Source: an uncultured Collinsella sp. (GTDB lineage Bacteria > Actinomycetota > Coriobacteriia > Coriobacteriales > Coriobacteriaceae). From it: 64,000 bases of DNA. The notes beneath the pieces were generated by a model. The model searched no databases, was not told the DNA's origin, and was given only the letters and a program-made list of their open reading frames with translations. The number at the start of each line of letters is the position of its first letter. Within the stretch, counting starts at the first letter, position 1. The stretch is from contig CAKULD010000004.1 in assembly GCA_934667065.1 (NCBI GenBank), positions 124,001-188,000 on the forward strand, given 5' to 3'. This document shows, one piece after another, positions 52,717-60,848 of the stretch. The translations under genes were made by a program, and so were the position numbers.

Positions 52717-53721
52717 ATGGACTGCGATGGTTGCGCGCGTGTTCCTATGCCGTTGATGTGCACCGCCTTTGTGCCGGGGCAAATGGATGCCGCGGTCGCA
52801 AGCATCACTGACGCCGATTCGCTTGTCATCGCCACGGCAGAAGCGCTGTACTTTCGCGGACAGGCCACGCTCGCTGCCGAGACGGCACGTCCCTATCTTG
52901 ACGCCACCGATCCCGCACTGCGCTATTCTGCATGCTTCATCTGCGGATATGCCAGCCTGTCGCTCAACCGCATCGCCGACGCCCGCCGTTGCCTTGCGGG
53001 CATCCTCGACACGCCAACTGACGAGGAATCGCCTGCCGTTCACGCCACGCACATTCTGTTCGCCTCGGCCGCAAGCGTCCTGCTGCATCTACCTTCCCCA
53101 TATTCCGCCGAAGAGTTTTATCCGCTTGCATCGCATCTGCCCGAAGGCCTGCGCCTGTTCGCCAGCTACGTGATGGCGCATGCCCTGTATCTGCGCGGTG
53201 AATACGGCCGCAGCCTGGGCATGGCGGAAAACGCCCTGATCATGAAACAGGAAAGTTATCCCATCTCGGAGCTGTTCCTGCATCTGTCAGCCTCAATGGC
53301 CTGCATGAGCCTCAAAAACGTCGACGCCGCAAAGACGCATTTCGAAACTGCTTGGAGCATCGCACGCCCCGACGGCCTTATCGAGCTCATCGGCGAGCAC
53401 CATGGCCTTTTGCAGGGACTTATCGAGGCGTGCCTAAAACAGCAATACCCCGACGATTTCGCACGCATCATCGAGATCACGTACCGCTTTAGCTACGGAT
53501 GGCGACGCATCCACAACCCCGACTCGGGCGAGGATGTGGCTGACGATCTAACCACCACGGAATTCACCATGGCCATGCTCGCCTGCCGCGGATGGACCAA
53601 CGCCGAAATCGCACGCCATATGGAAGTATCGCCAGGCACCGTTAAAAACCGCCTGTCCGGCGTGTATGCCAAGCTTGGTATCGGAACTCGCGCCGAGCTG
53701 GTTGCCCACATGTTGCGCTAG
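52717..53721 (+). CDS. LuxR-type helix-turn-helix regulator with helical repeat region
   Basis: 334 residues. Residues 1-265 are helical with TPR-like spacing (ETARPYLDATDPALRYSACF, GEYGRSLGMAENALI). The C-terminal 60 residues are a LuxR/GerE helix-turn-helix (TTTEFTMAMLACRGWTNAEI, VSPGTVKNRLSGVYAKLGI). The helical part may sense a partner or ligand, as in MalT-type regulators, but no NTPase domain is present. ATG at 52717 with GGGAGATG seven bases upstream. The large surface protein gene begins 156 nt downstream on the same strand, so it may be its activator (inference). Confidence 0.9.
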   Translation: MDCDGCARVPMPLMCTAFVPGQMDAAVASITDADSLVIATAEALYFRGQATLAAETARPYLDATDPALRYSACFICGYASLSLNRIADARRCLAGILDTPTDEESPAVHATHILFASAASVLLHLPSPYSAEEFYPLASHLPEGLRLFASYVMAHALYLRGEYGRSLGMAENALIMKQESYPISELFLHLSASMACMSLKNVDAAKTHFETAWSIARPDGLIELIGEHHGLLQGLIEACLKQQYPDDFARIIEITYRFSYGWRRIHNPDSGEDVADDLTTTEFTMAMLACRGWTNAEIARHMEVSPGTVKNRLSGVYAKLGIGTRAELVAHMLR

Positions 53722-53877
53722 CGGACCGCCTGCCAAACACGCCACACGCACCCCAGCGCTCCCGCGCTTCCGCATTCGCATTTGGACATTTTGCCCCTCG
53801 AACGGCACTACCGCGACAGGACACCTTCTCGCATAATTTGATTATTTCCACCGATATTTGCGGGATGGGAGCCCAAG

Positions 53878-56800
53878 ATGCTTGATCGCCGTTCGTTACT
53901 TGTTGCCGGAGCGTCCTCGCTGGCGAGCATTATGTTGCCGCGCGTGCCGGGAAGCGCAAACGCCTTCATATTGCCGCTCGCGCCCACCGAAGCCTATGCC
54001 GACGAAGAAGACCCCTTCAAGGTGCTCGTTCTCTCGCGCACCATGTTCGGCGTGGTCGTGGTCGACGTCGCCAACAAGAATACGCCCATCACGGGTGCCC
54101 AGGTCACACTAACGTCGCGCTATGCCGCAGGCAAGCAGCTCACCGCCACCACCGATGACGAAGGCACGGCCATCTTTGAGGTTGCCCCGCTTTCGGAAGG
54201 CTACGTGGACGAGGCGACACTCCTTGACGCGTATGACTTTAACGGCGGCATCTCCATCAGCATGCCAGGCTACCGCGATGTCGAGATTCCCCTTGCGCGT
54301 ATCCAGGGCGGTACCGCCATTACCGCGCCCACGCGTCCGCTCTCCGACGGTGAGCCATACTTTCGCCAGCTCACGTTTGACGAATGGGACATCCAGTACG
54401 CCGACGCCACATTCATGGCGATGCCCAAAGACGATGCAGCAAATGCGCAGCCCGACACGCACGCCTTTACCGTGCAGGCTCATCTGCCGCAGGGCGGACA
54501 GGCGACGTTGCATATCAACAAAGTAATGCCCGCCGTGGGCAGCTCGCCCGAAACCGTCACGCAAATTGGCCAGGTCAAGGCCAGTGCAACGGGTGCGGAT
54601 AATCTGGCGACGTTCACGCTCGAAGACAAGTTCCTCGATGCGGCGTCGGGCCTTCTGGAAGAAGGGTGCAAGCTGCGCTTTGCGCTCGACTACCAGGGTA
54701 AAACCTACACGCTCTCCTCCCCCATGAGCGTTGCCACCGCACCGGCTTCCAAGGCTGAATCGGGCTCGACCACCATCATTCCCACCACCATGGATCAAGA
54801 GATCACTCCGTTTGATTTCCCCGCGGCGTTCCCCGGCATCGGCGGCAACAAGTTCACCTGCTGGATGCCCACGTTTCCGATCCTCTTCGATTTCTCGTTT
54901 GCCGGGTGCGTGTTGTTTGGCGGCGGATACAAACCGGCCAGCTATATGAACGATTCGGGCAACCCTGATCCGGAGTATTGGAAGAAGTCGCCGCGCGAGT
55001 CGGGCGCCAAGCAGGCAAACCGCTACCTCGACGAAATGGAGGGGAAGTGGAACCAATACAAGAGCATGAGCGCCGGCTCGGGCACCGACCCAAGAAACAC
55101 TAAGCTCCTTCGCCACCATTGCACGCTGCTGTTCACGATGGATATCGCAACACAGGTGTACGGATCGCTCGCCTACGACTGGGTAGGCAAAACTTGGGGC
55201 GATAACAACGATCCGGCGTTTGGCAATATTAAGGCCCTCTTCCAAGTAAAAACCGACCTCAACTGGACCGAGCAGTTCACCTTGGGCCCGGTGCCGTTTT
55301 TCCTCAACGTCAATCCTTGGGTGTTGGCAAAGCTGGCGCTCGCGGTAGGCGCCCACACACACGGCAGCGGTGCGGCGTTCTTCAAAAACATTTCGCTCGA
55401 CTATTCCAATACGTCGGGATCATTCACCATCCAGATCGGGCTTGCCGTCACCTTTGGAGCCGGCGTTGCAGGCGTCGCTTCGTCCGCCGTGCGCGGTGCC
55501 GCATCCCTCACACTGTTCATTGGGTACGAGAAGGCGGACGGCCACCAGCTTCCGCGGCTGCGCGTGGGTGCCGACGTCGATGTCGACGTGATACTCCAGT
55601 TCATCATGTTCAAGTGGACCACCAAGGCCTGGTCGGGGTCGTGGCCCACACTTCTCGATTCGTGGAACATGTCGGTCAACAACGGCGACCAGTATGTACC
55701 CCAGCGCTCTGAGCTGGCCTTGGATGGAGATGCGCCTTATACGCTGGATGCCTGCTTTGGCGCGACCGGCAATGCCGAGGCAGGTGGTGTGCCGCAGTTT
55801 ATCGCGTCAGCCACCATCGTCACCAATGCCGAGCTGCTCGCATGCGCCGAAGTTGCAGCCACCCCCGTAAACGTCGCGCCGGTCGTACGTGACTGGGACC
55901 GGGCGGTCACGCGTATTGAGCTCGACGCGGATGCAGAGAGCGCTGACACGGGACAGGTCGAACATTTCGTCCACGCTCTGATGGAGAATGACGAAAATGC
56001 CGCGCCGATGTATGAGTACACCTACATCGGGCAGGCGACGAACGCCGCTGTGGACCCGAACACCAATTCTGCCGGCGTGTCGGAGGACGAGAGAGGCGGC
56101 ATAAAGCCCTCGAGCGACAAGGTGCTCTTCACCGGCGTGCTCAGCGAAGCCCACATGAAGTTAGCGATGATTGCCGGCGTGGAGTGCCTGTTCCGTATCG
56201 CCTCGGTGCGTTACGGCGAGGATGGCCGCTCGCGCCTGGTAGTACACACAAAGACGAACGGCGCGTGGTCCGCTCCCACACCCGTGGACTTCCCCCTTGG
56301 GTTTGGCGAGGGCGACGTGGAGCGCAATGGCATATTTGATTACGACTTCGACGTGGTGGAATATACAGACGGGAGAGGAAACCAAGACGCCTACGTGCTG
56401 CTGGTCTCGGGCGAACGTCCGGCTGGCGACAACACCCTTTTCGATACGGCAAGTACAGCCGGCATACTGTCCGTTGTGCGCCTGCGCATAAGCAATAGCG
56501 AAGTTCGCGTGATATCGCACACGTCGTGGCGTAGCATCTCGCGCGGCCGCCTGCAGGAGGACGGCTACCATTGCCTGCAGTGTCCGCGCATCACGGTGGG
56601 CAAAACGCTTGTCGACGGACGTCTGTCGGGCGCCTATCTCCACCGCCGCGGAGCCACCGCAGAAAAGGCGCTCGGCACCGAGGCAGAAGTCGTGCTCGAG
56701 TGCTTTACTCTGTGGTCGGATCTGTCGGGTGACAGCCTCACGTTCCGTCAGGTTCTCCGCTTTCCGCAAGCGCCGTCGAGCATCGAGCTGGGCGCGCCCG

Positions 56801-58245
56801 AGAATATCAACGGCAAAATGGTGGTGCCCGTCGCATACGAGACTGGAAGCGGTTGTGGTTGCGCATCGTACGCCGTGATCGGCCAGTCCATCGCGGGTTG
56901 GGGCGTTATGTCGCCAGATGCCACAGTGCCCCACGCGGTGCCGTGGCCGCAGCACACGGGCTTTTTGGCTACCGTCAACGAGCAGCTGCAGCATATTACT
57001 TGGACACGAGGCGCGACGGCATTTGCATCGGAGCCCGTGGGCGCCGCGGGCTGTGGCCCGGCGTCGTTCAGCGCGAGCAACAACGGTCGGTGCTTGATGT
57101 ACGTAGAGAACACCGACGGCAAGGTGGGACAGACCTACGACGAAGAAGGCAACCCGGTAGCGGTGATGGGCAAGCACTTCCGCATCTTCGCCAGCACCTT
57201 GGAACGCGATCTGTTCACAGAACCGTTCGTGATGTGTGAGCTCGACCACCCCGTCGATCAGATAACGACGTTTTTAACGTCGGGCGGTATGCTCTCGGCG
57301 CTCGCCACGCACATTGTGAGCGCCGAGCAGAGCAAGGCAGAACTGCACGGCATCGAAGTGCCCCTGGTAGCGTGCGCCACTCCGACGGGTGCGGTCGCTA
57401 CCTCGGGCGCGGTCGTGCCCGGAGCAGCAGGCGAATCCTTCATGGTCACGGTGCGAAACGACGGCAACACCTTGCTGACCGCCGGTACGATCGATCTGTA
57501 CCGAGAGGGCTCTAACCAGCCGTTCTCCAGCGCATCCATCGGGTTCGGAGCGAACGCACGCATGGCATCGATCTACGATCCAGAGCTTGCCGAGGACCCT
57601 TCGGCCAACGACATGGCACACGTGAAGTACGCAGTCGAGACGCTGGGCGCACGTTTTGCGACGCACCCGCTGGTCGCTGACAATGGCAACGCCGTGCTGG
57701 CACCGGGTTGCACGGCACAGTTCCGCATGAGCTTTGCCATCCCGGAGAGCTGGGGCGACGAGGTGGGCAAACGCGTCACGCTGTATGCGAAGGCGCGCGA
57801 CCTGGTGGCACTCGATCCCGTAACGCTCGAGGAGATCCGACCCGGCGCAAACTCGGCTCTGGGCGCTGTGCTGCACGAGCTTCACATGCCCGACGCAGCA
57901 TGCGAACGTGCAGAGGTGCTGGTGGGCGTAAGCAGCAACGCGGATACGACGGGACTCCACGACGCACCGATGACCGTGGACGGCGATGGCGGCTCGAGCG
58001 GCGGCGGTTCCGGCACGGGAGGCAGCTCCGGCGGAAGCGGCTCTGGCAGCGGCAAGGGCAACGACAATAACAAGCGCTCCGGAAAAACGGGCGCGCTCGC
58101 CGGCACGGGTGACAGCAACATCCCCCTGACGGCAGCCGCAGCAGCACTCGCCGCAGCCGGAGCCGGCCTCGTCGCCTACAGCGCTCGCCGCGCCACACTC
58201 GAGCGTAGTGGCAGCGATGGAGCCGGAACGGATGAGTCCCGCTAG
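53878..58245 (+). CDS. Large Tat-exported LAXTG-anchored surface protein
   Basis: 1455 residues. The N-terminus MLDRRSLLVAGASSLASIML has a twin-arginine-type signal; a cleavage site is likely after EAYA (about 41). A carboxypeptidase-regulatory/Cna-B-like segment follows (VVVVDVANKNTPITGAQVTL near 60). The middle has hydrophobic beta-rich sequence and no enzyme motif I recognise. The C-terminus has a Gly/Ser linker, LAGTG at residues 1407-1411, a hydrophobic helix and Arg-Arg, then a 15-residue polar tail. LAXTG is the class E sortase motif, so wall anchoring is likely. ATG at 53878 with GGGAG upstream. Function unknown; adhesion is a guess. Confidence 0.88.
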   Translation: MLDRRSLLVAGASSLASIMLPRVPGSANAFILPLAPTEAYADEEDPFKVLVLSRTMFGVVVVDVANKNTPITGAQVTLTSRYAAGKQLTATTDDEGTAIFEVAPLSEGYVDEATLLDAYDFNGGISISMPGYRDVEIPLARIQGGTAITAPTRPLSDGEPYFRQLTFDEWDIQYADATFMAMPKDDAANAQPDTHAFTVQAHLPQGGQATLHINKVMPAVGSSPETVTQIGQVKASATGADNLATFTLEDKFLDAASGLLEEGCKLRFALDYQGKTYTLSSPMSVATAPASKAESGSTTIIPTTMDQEITPFDFPAAFPGIGGNKFTCWMPTFPILFDFSFAGCVLFGGGYKPASYMNDSGNPDPEYWKKSPRESGAKQANRYLDEMEGKWNQYKSMSAGSGTDPRNTKLLRHHCTLLFTMDIATQVYGSLAYDWVGKTWGDNNDPAFGNIKALFQVKTDLNWTEQFTLGPVPFFLNVNPWVLAKLALAVGAHTHGSGAAFFKNISLDYSNTSGSFTIQIGLAVTFGAGVAGVASSAVRGAASLTLFIGYEKADGHQLPRLRVGADVDVDVILQFIMFKWTTKAWSGSWPTLLDSWNMSVNNGDQYVPQRSELALDGDAPYTLDACFGATGNAEAGGVPQFIASATIVTNAELLACAEVAATPVNVAPVVRDWDRAVTRIELDADAESADTGQVEHFVHALMENDENAAPMYEYTYIGQATNAAVDPNTNSAGVSEDERGGIKPSSDKVLFTGVLSEAHMKLAMIAGVECLFRIASVRYGEDGRSRLVVHTKTNGAWSAPTPVDFPLGFGEGDVERNGIFDYDFDVVEYTDGRGNQDAYVLLVSGERPAGDNTLFDTASTAGILSVVRLRISNSEVRVISHTSWRSISRGRLQEDGYHCLQCPRITVGKTLVDGRLSGAYLHRRGATAEKALGTEAEVVLECFTLWSDLSGDSLTFRQVLRFPQAPSSIELGAPENINGKMVVPVAYETGSGCGCASYAVIGQSIAGWGVMSPDATVPHAVPWPQHTGFLATVNEQLQHITWTRGATAFASEPVGAAGCGPASFSASNNGRCLMYVENTDGKVGQTYDEEGNPVAVMGKHFRIFASTLERDLFTEPFVMCELDHPVDQITTFLTSGGMLSALATHIVSAEQSKAELHGIEVPLVACATPTGAVATSGAVVPGAAGESFMVTVRNDGNTLLTAGTIDLYREGSNQPFSSASIGFGANARMASIYDPELAEDPSANDMAHVKYAVETLGARFATHPLVADNGNAVLAPGCTAQFRMSFAIPESWGDEVGKRVTLYAKARDLVALDPVTLEEIRPGANSALGAVLHELHMPDAACERAEVLVGVSSNADTTGLHDAPMTVDGDGGSSGGGSGTGGSSGGSGSGSGKGNDNNKRSGKTGALAGTGDSNIPLTAAAAALAAAGAGLVAYSARRATLERSGSDGAGTDESR

Positions 58246-58291
58246 CTCTCAGCGCTTTTGCGAGCGGCGTTGACCCCGTTCGTCGAGCACA

Positions 58292-58327
58292 AAAGGGGCT
58301 GGCTCTGATAACCCAGAGTCAGCCCCT
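58292..58327 (-). terminator. Terminator of HTH-membrane protein operon
   Basis: AGGGGCTGACTCTG pairs with CAGAGCCAGCCCCT (one mismatch), with TTTTGTGC following on the minus strand. Close in sequence to the terminator at 59331-59367. Confidence 0.8.
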
Positions 58328-58333
58328 TGCGCA

Positions 58334-58918
58334 TTAGATATCGCCGGCGTCGTCGAACTCTGCCTCGAGCTTGGCACGGCGCTTTTTCGCCGTGAAGAAC
58401 GATGCGCACAGAACGGCGAATGTGGCTATGAAAATCGTCGCACCGCAGAACACGCCCGTAACCAGGTTCGCCAACCAAAAGACGCTTTCGAGCGGAACGA
58501 TCTGCGCCTCGGCGATGCAGCGCATCGCGGCGACAACAAGCGCGCTCACAGCTCCACTGAGACCACTGATAAGCAGGAAATACCCGGCAGGAAGATGCTC
58601 AGTCTGTCCAAAACGGTTTGTATCGACATAGCCCTTCCGCGTTTGCAGCACCACGCAGATTAGCATCACGATAACGAGCCACGCATACATGGCAGCCTCG
58701 AACGGTGTCGCAAAGAGGTGCGGCATTTCGCTGGCATCGCTGTGAACCCACGCGACCTGTCGAGCTATAAATTGATAGAAGAGAATTGCCAGCATGCCAA
58801 ATGAAAGCAGCGCGAAGCCAATCTTGTAAATCTTTGCGTTTTCCGCCTCCAAGCGCTCATCCCTAGGGCCGGCATATTCACGCCACTTTTGCACGATTTT
58901 CAGATCTTCAAATTTCAT
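58334..58918 (-). CDS. DUF6773-like four-helix membrane protein
   Basis: 194 residues. Cytoplasmic N-terminus (KFEDLKIVQKWREYAGPRDE), four hydrophobic helices (about 31-48, 75-92, 112-130, 145-172) and a basic/acidic C-terminal tail. The layout and start resemble the DUF6773 membrane proteins, which are commonly encoded directly after a small XRE regulator. It is 9 nt after the HTH gene here. Function unknown. Confidence 0.8.
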   Translation of the reverse strand: MKFEDLKIVQKWREYAGPRDERLEAENAKIYKIGFALLSFGMLAILFYQFIARQVAWVHSDASEMPHLFATPFEAAMYAWLVIVMLICVVLQTRKGYVDTNRFGQTEHLPAGYFLLISGLSGAVSALVVAAMRCIAEAQIVPLESVFWLANLVTGVFCGATIFIATFAVLCASFFTAKKRRAKLEAEFDDAGDI

Positions 58919-58927
58919 AGCGAACTC

Positions 58928-59158
58928 CTAAAGAGCGTTAGGGTCGGCGTCGATTTCGTCTTCCCAAAACAAGTCGTTCAACGTAACGCGCAGCGCTTTA
59001 CAGATTGCCACGCACAAATTGAGCGTGGGGTTGTAGCCGCCCGCCTCGATCAGACCGATGGTCTGGCGCGTAACGCCCACGGCCTCGGCTAAGTCAGCTT
59101 GCGAAAGGCCAGCAGCCGCACGCGCCGCCTTCATGCGTAGGTTCTTTTTGCCCGGCAT
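58928..59158 (-). CDS. Small XRE-family regulator
   Basis: 76 residues, an almost bare XRE helix-turn-helix (MKAARAAAGLSQADLAEAVG, VTRQTIGLIEAGGYNPTLNL) with a short acidic tail (WEDEIDADPNAL). This is the compact YdaS/SinR-like regulator class that usually controls the membrane protein gene behind it. ATG at 59158 with GGGAG five bases upstream; the longer frame to 59218 lacks a ribosome-binding site. Operon with the DUF6773-like gene (9 nt gap). Confidence 0.9.
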   Translation of the reverse strand: MPGKKNLRMKAARAAAGLSQADLAEAVGVTRQTIGLIEAGGYNPTLNLCVAICKALRVTLNDLFWEDEIDADPNAL

Positions 59159-59330
59159 GGAGCTCCCTTCGTAAATGTGGACAAATATCCGTTGCAACAT
59201 GACAGAAATATATTGCATCCATCAGAAGATGTCAACTATATCTGTCTTTATGGAAATCATGTTCGTCATTGCGCACGATGCCCCACTGCACCCGAAACCG
59301 CGCGAGGCGCTGGCCCTGCTCATCGAGCAC

Positions 59331-59367
59331 CAAAAAGGGCTGGCCCCGATAACTCGGAGCCAGCCCT
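59331..59367 (-). terminator. Terminator after lipoprotein gene
   Basis: AGGGCTGGCTCCGA pairs with TCGGGGCCAGCCCT with one mismatch (13 of 14) and a 4-nt loop, then TTTTTGGTGC on the minus strand. It shares flanking CGAGCAC and stem sequence with the terminator at 58292-58327. Confidence 0.8.
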
Positions 59368-59394
59368 GAGTCGCCTGACGTGAGAATCGCGGCG

Positions 59395-60414
59395 TTATTT
59401 GAGCTTCAGTGCCTCCATCATAGGCACGGCGGCATCCCAGTCGATCTTCCAGCCGATCGACACGCGGACGGTCTCGCCCGTCGCGGGAGCCGTCGCAAAC
59501 AGTGTATGGCCGTTGTCGGGACCGGTAAAGCGCAGCCACGTTATGCCGTTGTACTCGATCTGGTCGGTTGTTGTCTCCTTGCCTTCGTAGACCTGCTCTA
59601 GGCTTGCAACCTCTTCCTCCGGCGAGCGCGGGAAGATACTGATGTTCAGGCGTCCTCCAGTCTCGTCGTGGAAGAAGTTTGCCTTTTCGCGCTCTTCGTC
59701 GGACGAATCCAGCGTGTACCCATCGGCGGCCTCGATGCTGCACGATGCGCAGTCGACGCCCGTTAAATCTGCCTTCTCGCCAGAATCGGCCACGCCGCCG
59801 GCCGCCTTGAACTCCTTGGTCTCGCATCCCGTGGTGTCAAAGTGCATGGCCTCATGATTCTTGGCGGGGGCGTAAGCGTCTACGAACTCGACAGTGATGG
59901 GCCCGTAGTACGCCGTCTTGGGCGCCCAGAAATACACGTACTCAACGGTCTCGCCCGGGCCGATATCTGGCCTCTTGGAAAGATCGATGCCCTCGTGAAG
60001 CTCATCGGGAGCCTCACTTGCAACGTAGTCGAGCACGGCCGCCTTGCCGGAAGTAAACAACGGGTCGCCTGCCTCAAGATCGCCCTGGGCAGCATGCACG
60101 TTAAAGGAGCTAAACGTCCTGTTCTTTTCATTGTTGTTGGTGATCTTGACGTGCAGGTAAAAGCCGTCCTGCAGCTTAGCGTCGCCGCGATAGAACGTAC
60201 CGTGGGCTACCGACTCATAGGTTATGCCAGCCACCTCGACCGTCTGCGCCTCATAGGCCTTGGCCTTCTTCTCTACGGGAGCACTGCCGCCCGAGCTGCC
60301 AGCCGAGCCGCTCGGAGCACTACCGCCACAGCCGGCCACCGAACACGCCAGCACGGCCGAAAGCGTCACGGTGGGAATTCCTAACAGCAGCTTTTTCGTC
60401 ATGGGCTTCATCAT
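59395..60414 (-). CDS. Lipoprotein of unknown function (DUF5067-like segment)
   Basis: 339 residues. Lipoprotein signal with lipobox SVAGC and lipidation at Cys29, then a Gly/Ser-rich linker. A beta-rich segment (about 55-190: GDAKLQDGFYLHVKITNNNE, ETVEYVYFWAPKT) resembles the DUF5067 type of extracytoplasmic domain. The C-terminal part (from about 210, LDSSDEEREKANFFHD) is a separate unrecognised domain. ATG at 60414 with AAAGGAG eight bases upstream. Exposed on the membrane surface; role unknown. Confidence 0.8.
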   Translation of the reverse strand: MMKPMTKKLLLGIPTVTLSAVLACSVAGCGGSAPSGSAGSSGGSAPVEKKAKAYEAQTVEVAGITYESVAHGTFYRGDAKLQDGFYLHVKITNNNEKNRTFSSFNVHAAQGDLEAGDPLFTSGKAAVLDYVASEAPDELHEGIDLSKRPDIGPGETVEYVYFWAPKTAYYGPITVEFVDAYAPAKNHEAMHFDTTGCETKEFKAAGGVADSGEKADLTGVDCASCSIEAADGYTLDSSDEEREKANFFHDETGGRLNISIFPRSPEEEVASLEQVYEGKETTTDQIEYNGITWLRFTGPDNGHTLFATAPATGETVRVSIGWKIDWDAAVPMMEALKLK

Positions 60415-60679
60415 CCTCACCGCTCCTTTCGGCTTGCAGCTCATCCGCTGCCCGAGGCTTTCGTCGGCCCCGTGGTATCGGCTTCCGCTATGAGCGTATG
60501 ACGAAACGCGGCGCCGGCGAAGTGACCCACGGCCCAAATAACGACCCGCCAGCGTTCCTTATGGGCCAAAGGAACTCGCACACGCACGCCCGTGGCCCAT
60601 AAAACGAGACACCTGTCCCAATGTTCGATTTGAACCAACAGCCGCAAACAAGATAGGGCGCCTTCAGCCGCCTTCAAAC

Positions 60680-60716
60680 TTACTCGGACAGAACCGACTC
60701 GGTTTTGCCCGAGTAA
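60680..60716. repeat. 37-bp palindromic element (TTACTCGG family)
   Basis: TTACTCGGACAGAACCGA is mirrored by TCGGTTTTGCCCGAGTAA at 16 of 18 positions about a single central base. Shape and length resemble the other palindromic elements of the window; only one copy is seen here. Confidence 0.65.
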
Positions 60717-60735
60717 ACGCCATTCCATCAAATTA

Positions 60736-60749
60736 CGAACGATTGTTCG
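60736..60749. promoter_or_regulatory. LexA-like SOS box
   Basis: CGAAC-GATT-GTTCG is a perfect dyad matching the Gram-positive/actinobacterial LexA consensus CGAAC-N4-GTTCG. It lies 100 nt upstream of the topoisomerase B-subunit start and may place that operon under SOS control. Confidence 0.55.
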
Positions 60750-60848
60750 ATGGATTTCGTGTTGGGTGGAATCGTACGAGGGCTGGGCTATGCTACCTTG
60801 ACTATCTATATGACTTAAACGCAGCAAAGGAGCATCGAGAGAGCGAGT

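Larger units (their letters stand above)
60415..60848. other. 434-bp divergent intergenic region
   Basis: Between the lipoprotein gene and the topoisomerase pair. It contains a 37-bp palindrome (60680-60716) and a LexA-like box (60736-60749). No ORF with a plausible start, and no tRNA or riboswitch, was recognised. Confidence 0.7.

Noticed and set aside
54109..55362. Minus-strand 417-codon frame within the surface protein gene
   Set aside because: Shadow frame; the plus-strand gene has a signal peptide, linker and sorting motif in one uninterrupted frame.
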